Shown here piece after piece: positions 1 to 10,152 of a DNA stretch of 64,000 nt; position 1 is the first letter of the stretch; every line of letters starts with the position of its first letter. The stretch spans positions 705,657 through 769,656 of the forward strand of contig JXTB01000166.1 of the NCBI GenBank assembly GCA_002914805.1, in the 5' to 3' direction. Both the position numbers and the translations under genes were made by a program. The DNA is from Parasponia andersonii (taxonomy: Eukaryota > Streptophyta > Magnoliopsida > Rosales > Cannabaceae). Under the pieces are notes generated by a model. That model was not told where the DNA came from. It saw nothing but the letters and a program-made list of their open reading frames with translations, and did not search any database.

Positions 1-1108
1 TGGCACTTCTGCACTGGGTCAGTATTCCATGGTGCCACAACACCACCCTCTTGATCGTCTTGGTGCTGCGATGCTAAATCTTGCACTACAACACCACAAA
101 GTACAAATATATTGTGGAATTTTTGGATCGTGGCTAGTTTTACCTCAATTAGCTGAAAAAATAACGGAAGGGTAGAAAAAAGGATAGTATTTATCCTTTC
201 TTCTCCAATCAACTAAGGACAGAGGGGGAGAAAACCCTAGCAGCCAAAGTTAGAGAGAGCTAGAGAGAGTTTGTGAAGGAGACACAACAAAGAGCACAAA
301 GAATGTGAGGATTCAAGAGGAAACCTACAGATTGAACAAGCTTCAAAGAGTTTTTCTATCTTTTCTTTATTTATTTTTTTTTCTTTGCTATGGATGTGTA
401 TCACAACTATATTATTTTTGTTGTGTTCTTCTTGACATGACTATGAACTAGTTCTTTCTTACATAACTATGAACTAAACTCTTTCTCTAAGGATGTAATC
501 AAACCTCTAATATAGGATTGGGGAGTGTAGATTTAGACATAGATTGAACTTGGAAATGGGAGTGTAGATTTAGACATAGATTGAACAACATAGGATTGCT
601 TAGCCTAAGATAAGTTTATATAGGATAGGAATATACCTAAGTAATTTATGCAACCTTGGATGCGAATTACCAAACTTAATGAATTTAATCAATTTATATT
701 AGGAGTAACATACTACCTTATTTAAGCATTTTACCTATATATTGGAAAGGATTTTGTGAATATCGTTGAATTTACAGTTGTTAATTCTAAGCGGATGATT
801 GAACGGTAAGGAAACTAGTAATTAAAGGAATTAGAGGAGAGATTGTATCTTTAGGCTTTATCTTATTATTGTAAAAGTACCATTGGTCATTTAGTGTTAA
901 TTTCCATTATTTTTTTAATTGAATCCACATCTTAATTTCATTTCAAAACTAATTATTATCATTTGGATGAATCGTCAACTTGTTTTAGTTAGTACTTAGC
1001 AGTTGTAATTCATTTGCTCTTCATGGGATTCAACACTTACTTACCTTCTATATTACTTATTGCGATCCATATGCTTGCAGTGTTCTATGTATTAGGAATA
1101 GCCTAATA
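1..1108 (+). repeat. 5' LTR (right part) of the Athila-type element
   Basis: This aligns with the 3' LTR from about 6340 to 7469, including the shared GGATCGTGG and AGAGAGAGTTAGAGAGAG-like stretches and the CCTAATA/CCCAACA end. The primer-binding site follows within 10 bases. About 400 bp of the LTR lie left of the window. Confidence 0.85.
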
Positions 1109-1114
1109 AGTTTT

Positions 1115-1131
1115 TGGCACCATCGCCGAGG
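1115..1131 (+). other. Primer-binding site, tRNA-Asp type
   Basis: TGGCACCATCGCCGAGG lies just after the 5' LTR and resembles TGGCGCCGTTGCCGGGG, the complement of the plant tRNA-Asp 3' end. Athila elements use this primer. It marks where minus-strand DNA synthesis began in the ancestor. Confidence 0.75.
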
Positions 1132-1348
1132 TGCATGGTGATTTATAGTTTGTTAATATTAATATCAACTAGTTTAGAATTAATTCAAACTTTCTTTATT
1201 TTTGTACATATCTCGGGTACTAGAATTCTAACATTTGTGTATGAGATGAGCAAAGAGCCTTGAATTCTTGCCCCTAGACTCTGAAATTGAGCAAATCTTA
1301 AGGGAGCTTAGAAGATAGAAATATAAGAGAAACAACTCTCAACCTACC

Positions 1349-1765
1349 ATGGCGGACCAAGATAATGCAAGGCCGCTTCAAGACTTTGCCATTCTCGTGG
1401 TTAATGGGGTTGGTTCTAACATCCGAAGACCAGCCATCAAGGCCAATAACTAAAGCCAGTTACTATTCAGATGTTGCAAGGGACATGTCAATTTGGTGGT
1501 TTGCCTAGTGATCATCCCAACCAACACATCATGAACTTCTAGGAGATTTATGATACCTTCAAGCACAACGGGGTGAATGATGACGCCATTTGTTTGCATT
1601 TGTTCCTATTCTCTTTGAGGAACAAGGTGAAGGGATGGTTGAATGCTCTACCTTCAAGATCCATTACCATGTGGGGTGAACTGGCTTAGAAGCTCCATAC
1701 CAAGTTCTTCCCTCTTGCCAAGATAGCTAAGTTGAGGAATGATATTACCTCATTTGTGTAGTTCG
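1349..1765 (+). pseudogene. gag remnant of the Athila-type element
   Basis: The text beginning MADQDNARPLQDFAILVVNG leads into HPNQHIMNF, DAICLHLFLFSLRNK and VKGWLNALPSRSITMWGEL, the retrotransposon gag capsid-type domain of Athila elements. Only part of a usual gag is present, and it runs quickly into integrase-type sequence. It is a fossil with several breaks and no expected product. Confidence 0.75.
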
Positions 1766-1769
1766 ATGC

Positions 1770-2600
1770 ATGGGCAAAGAGAAGATAGAAGACATACTCT
1801 ACCATTGTCATGATTTAGAGTACGGTGGTCATTTTGGTGGAGAAAGAACTATTGCCAAGATATTAAAATCGAGATTCTATTGGCCATCATTGTTCGAGGA
1901 TGCCGATTACTTTGTTTCAAGGTGTGATAGATACCAACGAATAGGAAGCATCTCTCGAAGGAACAAAATACCCTTCAACCCTATCTTGGAGGTTGAAATC
2001 TTTGATGCATAAGGGAATGACTTCATGGGAATATTCATTCAATTCTTTGCCAATCTTTACATTTTGATGGTAGTAGACTATATTTCCAAATAAGTTGAAG
2101 TTATGGTATTAACTATCAATGACTCTACAATGGTCAGCTTTCTTAAGAACGTCTTCAACTACTATGGCACACCAAGGGCAATAATCAGTGACAAAGGTTC
2201 CCATTTTTGCAACAAGTACTTTGAATCTTTGCTCGCCAAGTATAAAGTTACACACAGAGTTGCAACTGCTTACCATCCTCAAACTAATGGGCAAGCTAAG
2301 ATTTCTAACCACGAAGTAAAGTGCATCCTCGAGGAAATGGTAAGTCCTACACCCAAGGATTGGTTCAAGAGGCTTGATGATACTTTATGGGCATACCGAA
2401 CTACATACAAGACTCTAATTGGTACTTGTCTGTGTAGGCTATTGTTTGGAAAAGCTTGTCATCATTCGGTTAAGTTGGAGCACAAGGCTTATTGGGCGGT
2501 CAAGTAGCTAAATTATCATTTAAAAGTAGCCGGAGAGAAACGTCTCTTGCAGCTTAATAAGATAGATAAATTCCGAAACTAAGTATATGAAAATGCCAAG
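1770..2600 (+). pseudogene. Integrase remnant of the Athila-type element
   Basis: The zinc-binding H2C2 section (YHCHDLEYGGHF then CDRYQR) is followed by an rve-type core with [17 protein letters not shown] and HPQTNGQAK, and by a downstream section with [12 protein letters not shown]. This order matches the integrase of Ty3 elements, and the wording is closest to Athila. It is broken in several places and is annotated as a fossil. Confidence 0.85.
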
Positions 2601-2889
2601 TTATACAAGGAGCAAGTGAAGAGATGGCATGATAAGAAGATCATCAATCGGGAGTTCAGACAAGGTTAGAAAGTTTTACTCTTCAACTCTTGGTTGAGGC
2701 TTTTTTTGGAAAAACTCAAATCAAGGTAGTCTAGTCCTTTCATAGTGGTAAATGTGTGTCCACATAGTGCTATTGCAGTAGAAGATGCTAGTTCAAATAG
2801 AAGATTCAAGGTTAATGGTCAAAGATTACAAGAGTACTTAGGCAAAGAAATTGATCAAGAGAAGTCTACAATCACTCTAGCTAATCCTT

Positions 2890-3600
2890 AAAAAAGAATA
2901 GTTTGGTCAAGCTAAAGACATTAAACAAGCACTAATTGGGAGGTAACCCAAGCTTTTGAATTGTTTATGCTTTGAAATTCCAGTGAGTTTGTGTTTAGTT
3001 GTGTTTTATTAGAAATAAGTTGGAGAGGCTATGCTAAAAAAGGTAAAAGTGTATAAAATTTGGTTTGAGCAAGTATTTGGATGTTTCAGCAGGCCAAAAT
3101 GCCACCCTAGCACTAGTTTGGGACACCAAAAATAGTGTGTTGGTGCCAGGGAACCACAAAATGGCACTCTAGTGCCATTTATGTACTCGTGCCCAGACTG
3201 TGGTGTTGTAACACCACCTTGTGCCATCGTGGCACAAACAAGAGCAACAAAAAAAAAGTAGCACATTGGCACTGCAGTGCCGATTCATGGCACCACGGCG
3301 CTACACGCTGGAGGGTCACAACTTAAGGGGAGTCGTGGCTCCCTTTTCCCACTAAAACCATTTCTACCCCTCCTCCATACCTCCTTTTGTACCATCACAT
3401 CCACAAATCCTTCCTTCTCCTACCAAACACCAAAACCTCATCATTTTTCTTCTACCACCAACTATTTCAACTTCTAAATACCACCGCTATAATACCATTT
3501 CATCATCTCTGATTATATTTCACATCAATTGTTGGTCCACCACTCCAATCGTCAAGAGTAACTCTTCAAGTGAGTGTTCCTTTTCTTATTTCTCACATTT
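2890..3600 (+). repeat. Non-coding stretch rich in GGCAC/GTGCC boxes
   Basis: Between the integrase remnant and the extra ORF lies a tract (densest at 3060-3310) with many TGGCAC, GTGCCA and GGCGC boxes, some palindromic (GGCACTGCAGTGCC). The same kind of boxes occurs in the LTRs (1-110 and 6210-6420). Open frames across it are of composition only. From 3330 the sequence is C/T-rich, as in an untranslated leader. Confidence 0.55.
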
Positions 3601-4570
3601 TTGGTGGGTAGGAGAAGACAACTTCCTTGATATTGTAGCTAAAATCAAAAGGAGAAAATGGGAAATACTTTGTGAGCAACCATATGCCAGGGCACGAGTG
3701 ATTGTACAGGAATTCTATGCCAACGTAGCTAAACATAGTAATTGCATCTCCAAGATGCGTAGACAAAATGTTTCATTTCTAACAAAAGCCATCAACTCTT
3801 GTTTCAAGTTCCCTAACATAGATAACGATGAGCTACCCGCCTTTGAGAATACACCAAACTACGATAATGTCTTGAAAGTTCTATGCGAACTAGGCACTGA
3901 TTGGATTTGGCACAAGGACGAGCGGAAATGTCTCAAGACCAAAACCATGTCTGCCTCTATCAATGCTTAGTCTTATTTTCCAAATGCTAGTTTGATGCTG
4001 GTATCTCATCACAATGACATCACGCCTAACCGAGCTATCCTGTTTTATGCCCTCATCAAAGGATTATCTATCGATGTCAGAAGAGTTATTTGATGCTCCA
4101 TCCTTCATGCCATTTGAAAGGTTAGAATTGGAATGGCATGCCCGTCATTAATCATCGAATTATACTCCCAAGTTAGAGTTGTTTGGGAATCCAGTGATGA
4201 GCTCGACTTTCCTCAATATGTCCTCAACCACCTGACCTTGGTGAGATTACTAAAACATGAGTCGACATCCCATTTGTCTGCAAGAGATTCCTCCAGTAGG
4301 CAGTGCCCTAGTGCCTCAGTTCTTAAGTCTATTGCCAAACTCAATGAAGAAGCTGATGACTCTGATTCAGATTTTAATGATGAGTCGAGTTCCATGCTAC
4401 AATGGTGGACCTTAGTGGAACATGGCCACATCATCAAGACTTCCAATAGTTCAACCAACAGTTTTAGGCATACCAACAATGGTGTCACCAATGGGCAGAT
4501 TATCAAGTCAACAGCATCAACATGTTTACCACCCACTTTGGCATGCATACGACATAGTTTCTAATACTGC
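3600..4570 (+). pseudogene. Extra 3' ORF of the Athila-type element (Transposase_32-like)
   Basis: The text includes VQEFYANV, VSFLTKAINSCFKFPN, NYDNVLKVLCELGTDWIW, ASLMLVSHHNDITPNRAILF, ALIKGLSIDVRRVI and GMACPSLIIELYSQVRV. This order of motifs fits the family catalogued as putative plant transposon protein (Transposase_32), which rides in the 3' part of Athila-like elements. Despite the name it is not a DNA-transposase catalytic domain. The assignment is from remembered motif order. It is a broken fossil. The tail (4260-4570) is Ser/Asp-rich. Confidence 0.6.
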
Positions 4571-5946
4571 CAGGACATCCTATGTATCCACTAATACCAC
4601 CATCACTACACCCATGCTCTCCTCTACCTGCATTAGGTAGTCAGAACAATATGGACTCCACCGTGGAGACAGACAGAGCGGTCTCCCATCCAGTATGTGT
4701 CTGTTCCCCTTCGTTTTTCCATATTTTATGCCTTGAGAATAATGCATGTAACTCAGTTTAGGGGATTTTGTTAATTGTTCTTTTGTCTCTCTTTTGTTTT
4801 ATGTTTAAGTTTTCATGGTGAGTTCTCTTTTATGGTCTGTTTGTAGCGAACTTCTGACCTAGGTTATAGGTTGATGATAGGATTAGGAGTGTGTGGAATA
4901 ACTCTTTGGGAACATTTAGTATCAGGACTGTTTGTGTGCTCAAATCTGTTGTAATTTTGCTTTTTAATAACTTTTGAATATATTTTGCTCATAGTTATGA
5001 GCATTTAACCCTAAATTGCTTAGAGTTGCTTTTTGCATATGGCTTAGAAAATTATTTAGTATTTTGTCATCTTAGAACTTGTTTAATTGCCAATCGAGAC
5101 AAAATTCTAGATAGCATGAAAATCAAAGAAATGGTATAGGGAATTTTTGGACTGGTTGAGCCTTTCAAGCCTACCCATAGATTCAATATCATTAGTCACA
5201 CCCATTCAGCCAATTCCTTAATCTTTCATTCTTTCAAGCCCCTTGACTAATAAATAACATCCCAAATTACCTCACTTCACATCATAGACGCATGAAAGAA
5301 ATTTTGAATTTATGGTAAAGTGTGAGCAATTTAAAAAAAATGAAAAGTAGGAAACCTTTTGAAGGGAGAAGTCTAGCTACCAATTGAAAGTTAAAAAATA
5401 GGTCAAAAAGTAAGTTTGGGGAGAACTTCTACGGTATCCTCGAAAGAGTTATATTCATTAACCGAAAAGGGCATCTGTGATGTGAATAAGTCTAAATGAT
5501 ATCATTCCATCCGCCCATATCCAAGTCTCACATTACAAACTGATTAAAGACCTTTAATCTTTGATTTAATGCTATTCTTTATTAGTATAGATTGACATGA
5601 AAAATGGACTTATGAGATAATTGTGTAACTCGTATTGAGACAACTCTATGTTTGCAACCTAAGTTTGCATAAGTGTTAAAGGTTAAATATAAGCAACTGC
5701 CCCACACACGCACCAAAAGTGTAAACAGAGTAAGATCACTGCCATTATTGAAAATCTAAACTTTCATGACTCTTTAGGTATGTATTGAGGTGTAGAAAAA
5801 ATCTGTTGAGAGTTTCGAGACTAATTTAACTTCATTTAGAAGCTCAGCTTGTGTTATCCTAAATCTTGAGTATGCAGTAATTATTTTCAATTGTTGTTTC
5901 ATTATCTCAGCTCGAGGACGAGCTTTTGATTATGTTTGGGGGACTT
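4570..5946 (+). other. 3' non-coding part of the Athila-type element with polypurine tract
   Basis: No coding potential was recognised here. It ends with a G-rich polypurine-like run (TTTGGGGGAC, about 5935-5946) directly before the 3' LTR, the expected site for plus-strand priming. Confidence 0.55.
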
Positions 5947-7469
5947 TGTTAAGTGGATTTTACACCTAACTTTACTATCCTTTTAAGCTTAATAATTGCT
6001 CGTCTTTGACCTCTTTTTATCTGACATCGTTGTTTTTGTTGTATATTTTAGGTGAGGAGTCTTAAACGAGAGAATACCAACTTTTGAAGAAAAGTCGAGG
6101 TTTAATCAAGGCAATGTTGACCAATTGCAAACAAAGACGGGACAACTCAGTCTCAACATCTGAGCAGAGTGAAGCAGCACCACCAGATAGAGAAAAACTG
6201 GACAAAAAATAGGAGCCGTAGTGCCAAAATAGCACCGCGGCACTGAGAGTTCCAAAGACCTGGCACCCCAGCTCCAGTAAGTGGTGTTGTGGTGCCGTCA
6301 TATTAATCTTGTGATGTTGCAATGCCACTTACATGGCGCCACTGCACCGAGTCAGTATTCTGTGGCACTGCAACGCCACCCTCTCAATCGTCTTGGCGTT
6401 GCGGTGCTGCAACACCATAAAGGATAGAAATATTATAAAATTCTTGGATCGTGGTCAATTTTGCCTCTAGTATTTAACTTTTCTTCTGCAATCAGCTAAA
6501 AAAAGGATAGAGGGAGAGAAAAACCTTAGCAGCCAAAGTTAGAGAGAGTTAGAGAGAGCTTCTGAAGGAGACAGGACAAAAAGTAGAAGGAATGTGAGGA
6601 TTCACGAGGAAACTTGTGAATTAAACATACTTCAAAGAGTTTTTCTATGTTTCCTTTGTTTATTCTTTTATTTCTTTTCTATGGATGTGTATTAGCTATA
6701 TCATTTTTGTTATGTTCTTCCTAACATAACTATGAACTAAACTCTTTCTCTAAGGATGTAATCAAATCTCTAATGTAATTCAATTGCGTTATTTTCCTCA
6801 GTTGTTCTTAACATCCATTAATGAGTTAATTGTTCCACCTTTTGCTTGATGTTTCTGCTTATTTGGCCATTGAATTGATTGTTGTGTAAAATCTATATGA
6901 ACTTAGAAAGAGAAGTGTAGATTTAGACATAAGTATAACAACATAGGATTGCCTAGTCTAGGGTGACATTACATAGGATAGGAATATACCTATATAACTT
7001 ATGCAATCTTAGATGGGAATTACCAAGCTTAATAAATTTAATCAATTTATGTTAGGAGTAATATACTATCTTATTTAAGAATTTTCACCTATATCTTGGA
7101 AAGGAATTTGTGAATACCATTAAATTTCCAGTTTGTTAATTTTAAGTGGATGATTGAACGGTGAGAAAAACTAGTAATTGAAGGAATTAGAGGAGAGATT
7201 GCTTCCTTAGGCTTTATCTTATTATTGTAAAACTACCATTGGTTGTTTAGTATTAATTTCAATTATTTTTTTTTATTGAATCCACATCTTCATTTCATTT
7301 CAAAATAATTACTTATGGTCGTTTAGATAAATCGTCAACTTGTTTTGGTTAGTATTTAACAATTGTAATTCATTTGCTCCTTGTGGGATTCGACACTCAC
7401 TTACCTCTTATATTACTTGTTATAACCCGTATATTTAAGGTTGTTTTGTGTGTTAGAAATAACCCAACA
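5947..7469 (+). repeat. 3' LTR of the Athila-type element
   Basis: About 1523 bp, beginning TGTTAAGTGG and ending CCCAACA (TGTT...AACA termini), after a G-rich purine run. It aligns to 1-1108 over its last 1.1 kb with many substitutions and some length differences, so the insertion is old. Confidence 0.8.
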
Positions 7470-8660
7470 ATTTTTCCTATTGAACCTTTTGTAACTCAAG
7501 ATTGATTGATTTATCAATTAGTCTAAAACTTATGATCTTTTCTACAAAATTTAAGTGGGTTTTTCGACAAAGCTCAAGTGAACTCTAACATATGTTTTGT
7601 AGTACACCACAAATAAACAATAGTCGTCCATCATTTAACTATCTAACTAAAAAAACAGCGAAGCAGATGAATACAAAGATGGCAAACTGGTGATTATGCA
7701 ATGAATTTTATATGGTCACTTAAAGAATAGATATATAAATATATATTGACTTTCATGGTATCTGAAAAGTGAAGAATGTGTCTCAATAATGAATAGGCTA
7801 TTGTTAGTTTATGAACTGATAGATTAAGTACAAATCATCTATTAAGGCATATTTTAGCATCTTAGTTTAAAAGTACACATACAAAAATAAATGCTTGTGT
7901 ATATAAATATAAATATATAACTAGTTATGGCTTTTAATCTATAGAAAACAGATACATTTAAGACTATATGTATAGAACCTATATATGGACACTGTAAATA
8001 ACCATGCTAATATATGGTCAAGGAAGAAAAACTAATAACCATGCTAATATATGGTCAAGGAAGAAAAACTAAAAACACAGATGCTAAAGACATGGACAAG
8101 AATCTAAAATATATATTTCATTATATATGTACATACATAATTAACAAAATAGAACATATATTAAAATTAAATTATTTATATATCTATATAAATATATTTA
8201 TATTTAATTTAAATTATATCTATATAGATATAATATTTTTTTAAAAAAAAACAATGTTTAATTTTTGTATAATTTGTAAGTTATCTATACATTTTAATTT
8301 TATATCTAATTTGTATTTATAATGTAGGTGATTTTGTTATGGAAATGTGTACATACTTGATACTAAATATCGTATGTACACATATATGTACACATTTGGT
8401 ACCAAGTGCTGAGAGTACACACTAAGTATGTATACCTCTTGGTACTTGGTGTCGCGTGTTTATCATTTTAGTGCACCAAAATATCTAATAAAATGTTGAA
8501 CACTAAAAAGAAAAGGGAGTTTATATCGTCTTTTGGAGGATCCTTAGTGGTTAGGATCTTTTAAAAATGGTAAAAGTTCCCTTTTTTCGCACTTAAAATT
8601 TATTTCTTTAAGAATTTTAATATTAGATTAAAATCATAGTAAATAAAAATTGTGTATTAA
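7470..8660. other. AT-rich intergenic DNA with a 37-bp tandem duplication
   Basis: No gene is recognised. A 37-bp unit (ATAACCATGCTAATATATGG...) occurs twice at about 7996-8069. Around 8160-8240 the sequence is almost pure A/T and self-complementary. At 8345-8465 there are repeated TGTACA and TTGGTAC boxes. The short open frame through 8014-8244 is a by-product of this low-complexity text. Confidence 0.6.
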
Positions 8661-9620
8661 ATAAGAAATAATCATATGACACCTAAAAATAATAAAAATA
8701 ACCCCTACAAGACAAAAAGGATGCCAGATTTCCAAAATACCCTTAGAGTACACGAGATACCTGTAAAAGATGTAGATTTTCTGAAATACCTATTTGACAC
8801 CCAATACATCCCTAGAAGGTCTGAAATTACAAAAATACTCATAGAGTACCCAAGATAGCAATAGTAGATATAGAATTCCTAAAATATCCCTAAGATACCC
8901 GTTACACGTCTCCTTTTTTGGCACTTAAAATGTTATCACTTGAAATTGTAGGAAAATGAAAAAAAAAACAAAAATACCAATATGAGATATAAAATTATAG
9001 AATTCCACATACCCCTAAGAGACCTAATGTACCGCAAAATAACCCAAAATTACTAAAATACCCCTAGAAGTCCTGATACATCCGAGAAAACCTAGAATTG
9101 CATTCCCAAAATACCCTTAGGAGTCCCAAAATTATGAAAAATACCCCTAGAGGAGTTAGAATTCCCAAAATACCTCTATGATATCTGATAGACCTCTAGA
9201 AGACCCAAAATTAAGAAAATATCCCTAGTAGCATGTAATCACCAAAAGTACCAAAAATATCCCTACAGCTAATAAAATACCCCTACATTGATTAGATTTT
9301 CGTGTGTATAATGAAATTTCCCAAAATATTCCTTGGATTTCCTATGCACTCTAAGAAGACATTAAATTACAAAAATACCCCTAAAAGAGTTAGAATTTTC
9401 AAAATATCCCTAGAAGATCCAGTTGGCCCTTAGAAGATCCAAAATTATGAAAATACCCCAAGTAGCATGCAATTACCAAAACTATCGCTATAGTTAATAA
9501 AATACCTCTACAGTAATAAGATTTTCGTATGTTTAATACATTTCTCTAAAATATTCATTGTGGTCCCTATGCACTCCAAGAGGGCCCAAAATTACGAAAT
9601 ACCTCTAGAAGAAAATTATT
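8660..9620. repeat. Irregular ACCCCTA-rich repeat array
   Basis: Dozens of degenerate AAAATACCCCTAGAAG-like boxes are spaced about 25-40 bp apart, interleaved with CCCAAAATTA boxes. A longer period is also visible: the block from about 9213 (ATATCCCTAGTAGCATG) recurs from about 9449 (ATACCCCAAGTAGCATG), a spacing near 236 bp. No open frame spans it. It lies upstream of the TNP2 relic and may belong to that CACTA element. A similar, sparser tract occurs at 37800-38100 inside the other CACTA element. Confidence 0.65.
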
Positions 9621-10066
9621 GATCTACAGTTATTTTGTTGGTATGTGATCTCCTTTCAAATATGCATAATTATCAAAATCTTCAATACATATATGCTTTA
9701 TTTTATGCACAAAAAAAATTATCTTAGACTTGTTCAGGAGTCGGTGAGAGATTATGCATCTCGATATTGACTTCTGAATTGTCTAGTTTAGATAGTTTGG
9801 GATTATACATTATATGTTGTTATTCACTTATAAATATTATTCTTTGGTCAAGTTCTGGTGATATCTCCATGTATTCTCCAGGTGTATACATATGTGTAGG
9901 ACATTGTGGAGAATTATGGGAAGATGCTGCCAGAATTTTTGTGTGACAAAATAATATTTAAGTGAATAATGGACAACATAACAAAGTAATCCTGAATAGG
10001 ATAAGTCCTTGCTTTTTAGTAGTAAAGTGATAAAGTGGATTTAGGAGACATGCATATGGAAGTACT

Positions 10067-10099
<33 letters not shown>

Positions 10100-10152
10100 T
10101 TGTATGCTCTCTTTACCGATAATTGTTAGTTGTTGTATATGATATATATAAG
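9621..10152. other. Upstream region of the TNP2 relic with (TA)n
   Basis: AT-rich DNA with no gene. It includes a (TA)n microsatellite at about 10069-10097. It probably represents the 5' non-coding part of the first CACTA element. I could not find that element's left terminus here. Confidence 0.45.

Larger units (their letters stand above)
1..7469 (+). mobile_element. Athila-type Ty3 LTR retrotransposon, decayed
   Basis: Two related flanking repeats (1-1108, cut by the window edge, and 5947-7469) enclose a primer-binding site, a gag remnant, an integrase remnant and an extra ORF region. The tRNA-Asp-like primer site, the gag text and the long 3' section with an extra ORF point to the Athila lineage. 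No protease or reverse transcriptase was recognised. The element is a fossil with many breaks. By eye the LTRs are roughly 80-85% identical, which suggests an insertion several million years old. The left target site lies outside the window. Confidence 0.85.

Noticed and set aside
4213-4548. Minus-strand open frame of 111 codons
   Set aside because: It is antisense to the extra ORF of the Athila-type element, which explains the openness.
8497-8530. CACTAAAAAGAAAAGGGAG as the left end of the first CACTA element
   Set aside because: It does not match the reversed right end (TACTACAAGAAATATG) beyond CACTA-like letters, and lacks subterminal boxes.
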